Source of the DNA: Streptomyces sp. B21-105
GTDB taxonomy: Bacteria > Actinomycetota > Actinomycetes > Streptomycetales > Streptomycetaceae
Assembly: GCF_036898465.1 (NCBI RefSeq)
Contig: NZ_JARUMJ010000001.1
Location: 5,952,001 to 6,016,000, forward strand
DNA: 64,000 nucleotides
Reading direction: 5' to 3'
This document shows positions 57,398 through 64,000 of the stretch, piece by piece; positions within the stretch are counted from its first letter, which is position 1, and each line of letters opens with the position of its first letter. The notes beneath the pieces are model-generated. The model saw nothing but the letters and a program-made list of their open reading frames with translations, searched no databases and was not told where the DNA came from. The position numbers and the translations under genes were made by a program.

Positions 57398-59385
57398 CAG
57401 TACAGCTCCTCATCAGTGAGGTACTTGACCAGCTCCTCCTTCTCGAAGAGGGCGAGCAGGTCGGGGCGGACGGGGTCGGTGGTCTCGCGGACGAGCTGGA
57501 TCCGGCCGCGCTGCGGGTCGGTTGCCGTCGGGCCGTCGGCGGGCTCCGCGAGCCGGCAGAGCAGGTTGACGTTGCGCCACGACCGCTCCATCGCCGGACA
57601 GTCCTCGCGGGTGTGGCCGCCGCGCGACTCGGTGCGCTCCAGGGCGGCACGCGCCACGCATTCGCTGACCAGCAGCATGTTCCGCAGGTCGAGCGCCAGG
57701 TGCCAGCCGGGGTTGAACTGGCGGTGGCCCTCCACGCCGGCCCGCCGGGCCCGTACCCGCAGCTGCGCCAGCCGGTTCAGGGCCTCCTCCATCTCGCCGG
57801 CCCGGCGGATGATGCCGACCAGGTCGTTCATGGTCTGCTGCAGTTCCTGATGCAGGGTGTACGGGTTCTCCGCGGGACCGGCCGCGGGACCGGCCGCGGG
57901 ACCGGTCGCCGGACCGGTTGCGGGGCTGCCGCTCCCGGGCCTCTCGTCGGCCGTCTCGACGGAGAAGGGGCGCAGCGCCTCGGCGGCCGCCGCGTCCACC
58001 TGCGCCTCGTCCACCGGTGGACGTTCGTACGTCGTCGCCGCCGCGTACTCGGCCGCGTGCAGTCCCGCGCGCCGGCCGAACACCAGCAGGTCGGAGAGGG
58101 AGTTGCCGCCGAGCCGGTTGGAGCCGTGCATGCCGCCGGCCACCTCCCCGCACGCGTACAGTCCCGGCACTCCGCGTGCGGCCGCCGTGTCGGAGTCGAC
58201 CGCGATGCCGCCCATCACGTAGTGGCAGGTCGGCCCGACCTCCATGGCCTCGGCGGTGATGTCGACGTCCGCGAGCTCCTTGAACTGGTGGTACATGGAG
58301 GGCAGCCGGCGCTTGATGACGTCGGCGGGCATCCGCGTGGACACGTCCAGGAAGACCCCGCCGTGCGGGGAGCCGCGGCCCGCCTTCACCTCGGAGTTGA
58401 TGGCTCGGGCGACCTCGTCACGGGGGAGCAGCTCCGGCGGGCGCCGGTTGTGGTCCGGGTCCTCGTACCAGCGGTCGCCCTCCTCCTCCGACTCGGCGTA
58501 CTTCTCCTTGAAGACGTCGGGGACGTAGTCGAACATGAACCGTTTGCCCTCGGAGTTGCGGAGCACCCCGCCGTCGCCGCGCACCGACTCGGTGACGAGG
58601 ATGCCCTTGACCGACGGCGGCCAGACCATGCCCGTCGGGTGGAACTGCACGAACTCCATGTTGAGCAGGGGCGCGCCGGCCAGCAGGGCCAGCGCGTGGC
58701 CGTCGCCGGTGTACTCCCACGAGTTCGACGTCACCTTGAAGGACTTGCCGATGCCGCCGGTCGCGATGACCACGGCGGGCGCCTGGAGGACGAAGAAGCG
58801 GCCGGTCTCGCGCTCGTAGGCGAAGACGCCGCTGACCCTCGATCCGTCCTTCAGGATCCGGGTGACCGTGCACTCCTGGAAGACCTTCAGCCGTGACTCG
58901 TAGTCGCCGGTCTCCTTGTGGTCCTCCTGCTGGAGCGCGACGATCTTCTGCTGGAGGGTGCGGATCAGCTCCAGGCCCGTCCGGTCGCCGACGTGCGCGA
59001 GGCGCGGGTACTCGTGGCCGCCGAAGTTGCGCTGCGAGATCCGGCCGTCGGCGGTGCGGTCGAAGAGGGCGCCCCAGGTCTCCAGCTCCCAGACCCGGTC
59101 CGGGGCCTCCTGGGCGTGCAACTCGGCCATCCGCCACTGGTTGAGGAACTTGCCGCCGCGCAGGGTGTCGCGGAAGTGGACCTGCCAGTTGTCGTGCTCG
59201 TTGGCGTTGGCCATCGCCGCCGCGATGCCGCCCTCGGCCATCACCGTGTGCGCCTTGCCGAACAGCGACTTGCAGATGACGGCGGTGCGGGCGCCCCGTT
59301 CCCGGGCCTCGATGGCGGCCCGCAGCCCGGCGCCTCCCGCGCCGACCACGACGACGTCCCACTCCTGGCGGTCGACCACGGACAT
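57397..59385 (-). CDS. sdhA: Succinate dehydrogenase flavoprotein subunit
   Basis: A 662-residue FAD subunit that oxidises succinate to fumarate. FAD-binding VVVVGAGGAGLRAA (11-24), the covalent flavin His46 in GKAHTVMAEGG, active-site phrases VQFHPTGM and GSNRLGGNSLSDLLVFG. I chose ATG 59385 (MSVVDRQEWDVVVVG) because the much longer open frame upstream is the antisense-like run through the membrane-subunit gene. An unusual low-complexity linker of GPATGPATGPAAGPAAGP type (57870-57925) lies between the capping and C-terminal domains. Middle gene of the sdh operon. Confidence 0.95.
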   Translation of the reverse strand: MSVVDRQEWDVVVVGAGGAGLRAAIEARERGARTAVICKSLFGKAHTVMAEGGIAAAMANANEHDNWQVHFRDTLRGGKFLNQWRMAELHAQEAPDRVWELETWGALFDRTADGRISQRNFGGHEYPRLAHVGDRTGLELIRTLQQKIVALQQEDHKETGDYESRLKVFQECTVTRILKDGSRVSGVFAYERETGRFFVLQAPAVVIATGGIGKSFKVTSNSWEYTGDGHALALLAGAPLLNMEFVQFHPTGMVWPPSVKGILVTESVRGDGGVLRNSEGKRFMFDYVPDVFKEKYAESEEEGDRWYEDPDHNRRPPELLPRDEVARAINSEVKAGRGSPHGGVFLDVSTRMPADVIKRRLPSMYHQFKELADVDITAEAMEVGPTCHYVMGGIAVDSDTAAARGVPGLYACGEVAGGMHGSNRLGGNSLSDLLVFGRRAGLHAAEYAAATTYERPPVDEAQVDAAAAEALRPFSVETADERPGSGSPATGPATGPAAGPAAGPAENPYTLHQELQQTMNDLVGIIRRAGEMEEALNRLAQLRVRARRAGVEGHRQFNPGWHLALDLRNMLLVSECVARAALERTESRGGHTREDCPAMERSWRNVNLLCRLAEPADGPTATDPQRGRIQLVRETTDPVRPDLLALFEKEELVKYLTDEELY

Positions 59386-59453
59386 CAGCAGGCCCCGCTC
59401 GTCATGTTGGGCAGCGGGTTCGGCAGAGAATTCGGTAGAGCGTTCGGCAGCAT

Positions 59454-60287
59454 CTAGAAAAACCTCGGATCGTCGAAGACACCGGACGCGACGAGATAGA
59501 CGTAGAAGTCGGCGAGCGCCACGCTCACCAGCGACGCCCAGGCCAGCTGCATGTGACGGGCGTTGAGCCTGCCGACGAACTGCCATGCCCGGTAGCGCAC
59601 GGGGTGTCTGGAGAAGTGCTTCAGCTTGCCGCCGACGATGTGCCGGCAGGAGTGGCAGGACACCGTGTACGCCCAGATCAGCGCGATGTTCAGCAGGAAG
59701 ACGAGGGTGCCGAGCCCCATGTGCCCCCACGCGTAGTGCTCGTCGCGGAAGGCGAGCACGGTGTCGTAGGTCAGGATCCCGGCGACGACGATCGCGGCGT
59801 AGAAGAAGTACCGGTGGATGTTCTGCAGGATCAGCGGGAATCGGGTCTCGCCGGTGTACTTGCGGTGCGGTTCGGCCACCGCGCAGGCCGGGGGCGAGGC
59901 CCAGAAGCCCCGGTAGTAGGCCTTGCGGTAGTAGTAGCAGGTCAGCCGGAAGCCGAGCGGGAAGATCAGGATGATGATCGCGGGTGAGATGCCCCACCAG
60001 GCGCCGAACAGCTCCGCGTTGGGGCCGTGCCGCATCGTGTCGCAGTTCTCCGCCAGGCACGGGGAGTAGAACGGCGAGACGTAGGGGGCCGCGTAGTAGT
60101 CGGCGTTCGCGAAGGCCCGCCAGGTCGAGTAGACGACGAACGCCAGCAGACCGGCGGCGGTGGCGGCGGGGGCCAGCCACCAGCGGTCGGTCCGCAGATG
60201 GGGCGCGGCGATCGCGGCGCGGCCGGCGCCGCGTACGCCGCTCGGGGGATGGGGGTCGGTGGGGGCGGGTTCCGTACCAGTGGCCAA
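59454..60287 (-). CDS. sdhC: Succinate dehydrogenase membrane anchor (cytochrome b-like, Sdh1 type)
   Basis: A 277-residue membrane protein with five predicted segments (about 43-63, 90-112, 150-172, 185-207 and 250-270). Phrases such as YYAAPYVSPFYSPC, WGISPAIIILIFPLGFRLTCYYYRKAYYR, NIHRYFFYAAIVVAG and WAYTVSCHSCRHIVGG match the anchor subunit of the mycobacterial-type Sdh1 complex. I chose TTG 60287 with GGAG seven bases upstream, since no ATG or GTG precedes the first segment suitably. First gene of the operon, before sdhA and sdhB. Confidence 0.9.
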   Translation of the reverse strand: MATGTEPAPTDPHPPSGVRGAGRAAIAAPHLRTDRWWLAPAATAAGLLAFVVYSTWRAFANADYYAAPYVSPFYSPCLAENCDTMRHGPNAELFGAWWGISPAIIILIFPLGFRLTCYYYRKAYYRGFWASPPACAVAEPHRKYTGETRFPLILQNIHRYFFYAAIVVAGILTYDTVLAFRDEHYAWGHMGLGTLVFLLNIALIWAYTVSCHSCRHIVGGKLKHFSRHPVRYRAWQFVGRLNARHMQLAWASLVSVALADFYVYLVASGVFDDPRFF

Positions 60288-60298
60288 CGCAGGACTCC

Positions 60299-60405
60299 GG
60301 TTCGGGTCAGGAGGCTCGGTTCGGGTCGGTTCGACAGGCGCGGGTCGGCTCGAGTCAGGTAGCTCGGTCCGGGTCGGTTCGGTTGCTCGGGTCAGGGGGC
60401 GTGTC
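60299..60405 (-). repeat. Minisatellite-like GGTTCGGGTC repeats upstream of sdhC
   Basis: Degenerate copies of a GGTTCGGGTCRG-type unit (CGGTTCGGGTC, CGGCTCGAGTC, CGGTCCGGGTC, CGGTTGCTCGGGTC) fill the gap between sdhC and the upstream small gene, reaching its last codons. They would lie in the 5' leader if the operon starts further upstream. Confidence 0.65.
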
Positions 60406-60682
60406 GGTCCCGGGCGCCGAGTCCCTCGTCGTCCGTGTCGATCCACAGGGAGTCGTCGTACGGGGTGTCGGGGATGGTGACCAGTTCGGGCTTGCGCGGC
60501 GCGTCGGGGTGGGCCGCCGCCTCGCGCAGCAGCGCGACGCTCTCCCGCAGGTGGTCCGCGTCGGTGCGGACGCGGCGCATCTCCAGGCCGCCGCTGCCGA
60601 TCTGCTGTTCCAGGCGGCCGACGGACCGGGAGAGGTCGTCGAGGCAACGCTGGACGGTTGTCAGGTCGTCGTGCACGGACAT
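60392..60682 (-). CDS. Conserved small coiled-coil protein upstream of sdhC
   Basis: A 96-residue soluble protein: a helical N-terminal half with heptad character (LTTVQRCLDDLSRSVGRLEQQ then HLRESVALLREAA) and a C-terminal VTIPDTPYDDSLWIDTDDEG ending GLGARDRHAP. I recall near-identical small proteins beside sdh in other Streptomyces, which supports it being real, but no function is known. ATG 60682 with GAGGTCATG just upstream. Confidence 0.85.
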   Translation of the reverse strand: MSVHDDLTTVQRCLDDLSRSVGRLEQQIGSGGLEMRRVRTDADHLRESVALLREAAAHPDAPRKPELVTIPDTPYDDSLWIDTDDEGLGARDRHAP

Positions 60683-61047
60683 GACATGACCTCGCTTCCG
60701 TGGGCAGGGCCAGGGACGGCAACGTTCATGCGCCTGCGAGTGTTGCGCGTCACACCGGTGGATGTGAAGGCGTGTGCAGTGATTGGCGGATACGGAGGGG
60801 TGCGGAGGGGTGCAGAGGCGTGGAGGGAGCGCGGGCGGGGTGGGTGCGGGCGGGGTACGGATGGGTGCGGGCGGGTCCGGACGGGGGATGTTCTGCTCCG
60901 TACGAGTGGGGTTGCGGGGCCCTGCCGCTGTGTCGCTCCCGGCAGGCGAACCCTTTCCTCTTCAGTGAGCCGTAGATCTGATCAACTCCAAAATACCGCC
61001 AAATGTGATCAGAACGCACTGCCAGCGGCTCCCCGGAGGTACCAGAG
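60683..61047 (+). promoter_or_regulatory. Intergenic region with G-rich strand and putative promoter
   Basis: No gene. From about 60790 to 60900 the plus strand is rich in GGGTGCGG/GGAGGGGTGCGG runs, with many G-triplets that could form quadruplexes. Near 60976-61015 is a contrasting AT-rich patch with two TGATCA copies about 27 bases apart (TGATCAACTCCAAAATACC and AATGTGATCAGAACG), probably promoter and operator of the lipoprotein gene at 61048. Confidence 0.5.
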
Positions 61048-63534
61048 ATGTCGAAGTCCTACGACAGCGTCGGACTGCGCTCGGTCATGCGCTCGGCCGC
61101 CTTCCTGTCCGCGGGCGTGCTCGCGGCGCCCCTGCTGACCGGCTGCGGTTCCCCGGACGAGGCGGGCCGCCCGCTGGCCGGTCAGGACATCGCCCGGACG
61201 GCCCGCGCCCAGATCGCCGACGGCGGCACGCTGCGCTGGGCCGTGGACGCGGTGCCCGAGACGCTCAACGCCTTCCAGGCGGACGCCGACGCCGCCACGA
61301 CCCGGATCGCCCAGGCCGTGCTGCCGTCGATGTACCGGATCGACGCGCAGGGCCGGCCGCAGCGCGACGCCGACTATCTGGAGTCCGCGAAGGTCGTCGA
61401 CACCGAGCCCAAGCAGGTCGTCCTGTACAGGCTGAGCCAGCAGGCCGTCTGGAGCGACGGCCGGGAGATCGGCGCCGCCGACTTCGCCGCCCAGTGGCGC
61501 GCCCTGTCCGGCAAGGACAGCGCCTACTGGACCGCCCGCAACGCCGGGTACGAGCGCATCGAGAAGATCGAGCGCGGCGACGACGACCTGGAGGTCAGGG
61601 TCACGTTCAGCCGCCCCTACGCCGACTGGCGCTCCCTCTTCTCCCCGCTGTATCCGAAGGACGTCATGGGCACGCCCGACGCCTTCAACGACGGGGCGCG
61701 GCGCAAGCTGAAGGTGAGCGCCGGACCGTTCCTGGTCCAGAAGGTCGACACCAAGAACCACCAGGTGCGCCTCGCCCGCAACCCGCGCTGGTGGGGAAAA
61801 CCGGCCAAGCTCTCCGAGATCACGCTGACGGCCGTCAAGCGCGACGAGCGGGCCTCCGCGCTGGCCGCGGGGAAGATCGACGTGGCCGAGGTGGATCCGG
61901 CCACGGCACAGCGCGTCGACGGCGCGGCGGGCGGCGCGGCCGGACCGCCGGCCGCCGCCGTCACCGGCTCCGGGCCGGCCGCCGAACAGGCCCTGCGGGC
62001 GTGGGCCCGCGCCCACGGCCTGGCCGAGGACAAGGCCGAGGACAAAGACACGGGCAAGGACTCGGGCGAGGTCAAGAGCGGCGAAGACAAGAACAAAGAC
62101 AAGGCCAAGGCCAAGGCCAAGGCCAAGGCCGAGCCCAAAGACAAGGCCAAGGCCAAGGCCGAGCCCAAAGACAAGAGCAAGGCCGAGGACTCGGCCGAGG
62201 ACGACACGAAGGCCCTCAGCGATCTGCGCGAGGCCGTCACGGAGTTCCAGCAGCAGCAGAAGGCGCTGCGCGGGGTCGAGGTGCGCAGATCGCTGGAGCC
62301 CGCCTACACCCAGCTGGCGCTGAACGGCGAGACCGGGCCGCTCGCGGACGAGCGGGTGCGGCGGGCCGTGGCCCGGGCCCTGGACCGCGAGGAACTGGCC
62401 GAGCTCGTGCTGAAGCCGCTGGGGCTGCCCGCGGAGCCCGTCGGCAGTCACCTCGCCCTGTCCGGGCAGGAGGTCTACGCAGACAACAGCGGAGCGCTCG
62501 GCGGCCAGGACACCGCCGAGGCGCGGGCGCTGCTCGCGGACGCCGGCTGGGTGCTCGGCGGCCCGGTCGAGGAGAAGGAGAAGGAGAAGGGCGAGAAGGC
62601 CGCCGGAGCCGCGGGCAAGAAGGCCGACAGCGACTCCGAGGACGACGACAGGCCGAACGTCGTCGGCGAGGACGACAAGGCGCCCGCCGTGACCGGCCGC
62701 GGGGAGACGACCCGCGCGGCGGGCAGCGAGCACGCGCGGAACAGCGCCAAGAGCCCGGACGGCGGCCTCCGGCTCGCCCAGGACGGCGCCCAGTACCGGC
62801 AGGCGCATCCGGGCGGCGTCCCCGGCGCCTACGCCCCGAAGGGCACCGCCGCCCCGAAGGGCACAACCGCCGCGGCCGGCACCGCGGGGAAGGCGCTGGC
62901 CAAGGACGGCAAGGCGCTCAGCCTGCGCTTCGTGCTGCCGTCGGGACCCGGATCGGAGTCCCTGGAGACGGTCGCCGAGCGGATCACGAAGATGCTGACG
63001 AAGGTCGGCATCCGCACGGAGATCGCCAAGGTCTCGGACGAGAGCTACTTCAAGGACCACATCGCGTCCGGCCAGTACGACCTCGCCCTGTACTCCTGGC
63101 CGGCGTCCGCCTTCCCCGCCACCGACGCCCGGCCGATCTACGCCAAGCCGCAGCCGGCCGCCGACGGCTCGCTGAGCGTCGAGCAGAACTACACGCGGGT
63201 CGGCACCGACCAGGTCGACCAGCTGTTCGATCAGGCGCTCTCGACCTTGGACGAGGGCCGGAGCCGGTCCCTGCTGCGCAAGGCGGACTCGCGGATCTGG
63301 GCCGCTGCCGGATCGATTCCTCTCTACCAGCGGCCCCAGCTCACCGCGGTGCGCAAGAACGTGGTGAACGTGGGAGCCTTCGGATTCCAGACCCCGGTCT
63401 ACGAGGACATGGGCTTCCTGAAGAAGAGCGCGAAAAACAGCGCGACGGAGAGCGCGACGGAGGGCGCGACGGAGAGCGCGAAGACCCCCTCCGGCCAGGC
63501 CGGGAGCCCCGCCGCGAGCGCCTCCCGCGAGTGA
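61048..63534 (+). CDS. Family 5 (oligopeptide-type) ABC substrate-binding lipoprotein
   Basis: An 828-residue lipoprotein: signal peptide (1-32) with lipobox LLTGC (Cys33), then the SBP_bac_5 fold (GGTLRWAVDAVPETLNAFQ, VLPSMYRID, QQAVWSDGREIGAADFAAQWRAL, TFSRPYADWRSLFSPLYPK). It is longer than usual (500-600) because of two charged inserts: a Lys/Ala/Asp/Glu tract around residues 325-385 (KDKAKAKAKAKAEPKDKAK) and a second around 508-545 (EKEKEKGEKAAG). A repeated ESATEGATESA tail closes the protein. Neighbouring ABC permeases are not in the window. GGAGG precedes the ATG. Confidence 0.92.
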   Translation: MSKSYDSVGLRSVMRSAAFLSAGVLAAPLLTGCGSPDEAGRPLAGQDIARTARAQIADGGTLRWAVDAVPETLNAFQADADAATTRIAQAVLPSMYRIDAQGRPQRDADYLESAKVVDTEPKQVVLYRLSQQAVWSDGREIGAADFAAQWRALSGKDSAYWTARNAGYERIEKIERGDDDLEVRVTFSRPYADWRSLFSPLYPKDVMGTPDAFNDGARRKLKVSAGPFLVQKVDTKNHQVRLARNPRWWGKPAKLSEITLTAVKRDERASALAAGKIDVAEVDPATAQRVDGAAGGAAGPPAAAVTGSGPAAEQALRAWARAHGLAEDKAEDKDTGKDSGEVKSGEDKNKDKAKAKAKAKAEPKDKAKAKAEPKDKSKAEDSAEDDTKALSDLREAVTEFQQQQKALRGVEVRRSLEPAYTQLALNGETGPLADERVRRAVARALDREELAELVLKPLGLPAEPVGSHLALSGQEVYADNSGALGGQDTAEARALLADAGWVLGGPVEEKEKEKGEKAAGAAGKKADSDSEDDDRPNVVGEDDKAPAVTGRGETTRAAGSEHARNSAKSPDGGLRLAQDGAQYRQAHPGGVPGAYAPKGTAAPKGTTAAAGTAGKALAKDGKALSLRFVLPSGPGSESLETVAERITKMLTKVGIRTEIAKVSDESYFKDHIASGQYDLALYSWPASAFPATDARPIYAKPQPAADGSLSVEQNYTRVGTDQVDQLFDQALSTLDEGRSRSLLRKADSRIWAAAGSIPLYQRPQLTAVRKNVVNVGAFGFQTPVYEDMGFLKKSAKNSATESATEGATESAKTPSGQAGSPAASASRE

Positions 63535-63561
63535 TCGAAGAACGAGCGGCCGGTGACCCCG

Positions 63562-63595
63562 GTGGCCCTGCGGGGGCCGTCCCCCGCAGGGCCAC
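63562..63595 (+). terminator. 15-bp perfect stem terminator after the lipoprotein gene
   Basis: GTGGCCCTGCGGGGG (63562-63576), loop CCGT, and the exact complement (63581-63595). It lies 28 bases after the stop and separates the lipoprotein gene from typA. Confidence 0.88.
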
Positions 63596-63694
63596 GTACC
63601 ATGGGGTAAGGCCGTGGCGTGTCAAGCCCGGCAGGGCCCGCGTAACAGACGTACGCAGCAGGGTCGCCCTCACACTCCGGGAGAACGCCGCTTT

Positions 63695-64000
63695 ATGGCC
63701 ACGCGCCACGACATTCGCAACGTAGCCATCGTCGCCCACGTCGACCACGGCAAGACGACTCTGGTCGATGCCATGCTCAAGCAGGCGGGCGCCTTCGCCG
63801 CGCACGCCGCCGAGTCGCTCGACGACCGCATGATGGACTCGAACGACCTGGAGCGTGAGAAGGGCATCACGATCCTCGCCAAGAACACGGCGGTGAAATA
63901 CCACCCCAAGGACGGGGGGGACGTCGTCACGATCAACATCATCGACACCCCCGGTCACGCCGACTTCGGCGGTGAGGTCGAGCGCGGCCTGTCGATGGTG
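63695..64000 (+). CDS. typA: Ribosome-associated GTPase TypA/BipA, N-terminal part
   Basis: First 102 residues of the translational GTPase TypA/BipA; the rest is off the right edge. G1 [15 protein letters not shown] (about 14-28), the switch-I stretch [19 protein letters not shown] with the conserved Thr, and G3 [14 protein letters not shown]. TypA helps ribosome assembly and translation under stress. ATG 63695 with GGGAG 16 bases upstream; the spacing is long but no closer start exists. Confidence 0.95.
   Translation, partial: MATRHDIRNVAIVAHVDHGKTTLVDAMLKQAGAFAAHAAESLDDRMMDSNDLEREKGITILAKNTAVKYHPKDGGDVVTINIIDTPGHADFGGEVERGLSMV

Noticed and set aside
59386..60180. Upstream extension of the sdhA open frame
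   Set aside because: It reads over the membrane-subunit gene in another frame; family members begin at the MSVVDR-type N-terminus.

Overview
The window is high-GC DNA with Streptomyces-type gene content. It has GTG and TTG starts with GGAG-type ribosome sites, translationally coupled operons, a SARP regulator, a SpoIIE-type phosphatase with an RsbW-like ATPase, an actinobacterial three-gene succinate dehydrogenase, and the core order glpX - DUF4245 - xseBA - ispH - ppgK - ychF at one end and sdh - peptide-binding lipoprotein - typA at the other. As far as I recall, both ends resemble one chromosomal neighbourhood of model Streptomyces, so the middle looks like an accessory region set into a core locus. 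That is inference from gene content; no search was run.

Region 1 (1-7.3 kb) is core metabolism: glpX (cut by the left edge), DUF4245 protein, nitroreductase, exonuclease VII, ispH, polyphosphate glucokinase, a DUF6542 membrane protein and the ribosome-associated ATPase YchF.

Region 2 (7.3-15.2 kb) is a mobile-element and relic zone. A 3.08-kb unit bounded by 36-bp inverted repeats (33/36 identical) starts 8 bases after ychF. It carries an IS630 transposase plus a MerR regulator and an alpha/beta hydrolase as apparent cargo. Beyond it lie a ferredoxin-domain fragment, a TetR-controlled membrane transporter with matching operators at two promoters, and a YefM/YoeB toxin-antitoxin pair whose antitoxin frame is broken twice while the toxin is intact.

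Region 3 (15.2-28 kb) is small-molecule and redox accessory metabolism: a PadR regulator, a frameshifted SnoaL-like gene, a dienoyl-CoA-reductase-like flavoenzyme and an acyl-CoA dehydrogenase, then a MerR stress module (quinone oxidoreductase, SDR, DJ-1-like protein) sharing three near-identical operators. After these come an ATPase, a nucleotidyltransferase, an acetyltransferase and an IS1380 remnant.

Region 4 (28-37.3 kb) is a complete sugar-import operon: LacI regulator, binding lipoprotein, two permeases, GH3 and a cytosolic GH32 (fructan/sucrose type). It ends in the Tat-signal stub of a further exported protein, cut off at a junction with NRPS debris.

Region 5 (37.7-43 kb) is the most interesting. 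A divergent SARP gene faces a promoter with three TGGCA heptamers at exact 11-bp spacing. The promoter drives a TlpA-like thioredoxin (CPSC), an unannotated 59-residue peptide with eight cysteines, a MauE-like membrane redox protein, a second thioredoxin-fold protein, an ABC exporter and an S26 signal peptidase. The peptide gene sits between two perfect hairpins. I read this as a dedicated system that makes, oxidatively folds, exports and trims a disulfide-rich mini-protein.

Region 6 (43-64 kb) returns to core-like genes: Uma2 nuclease-fold protein, SNF2 helicase, DUF4190/septum-formation protein, GntR regulator, SPOR-like protein, Nudix hydrolase, anti-sigma-type ATPase, a multidomain PAS/GAF/PP2C/ATPase regulator, surface and membrane proteins, succinate dehydrogenase, an oligopeptide-type binding lipoprotein and typA (cut by the right edge).
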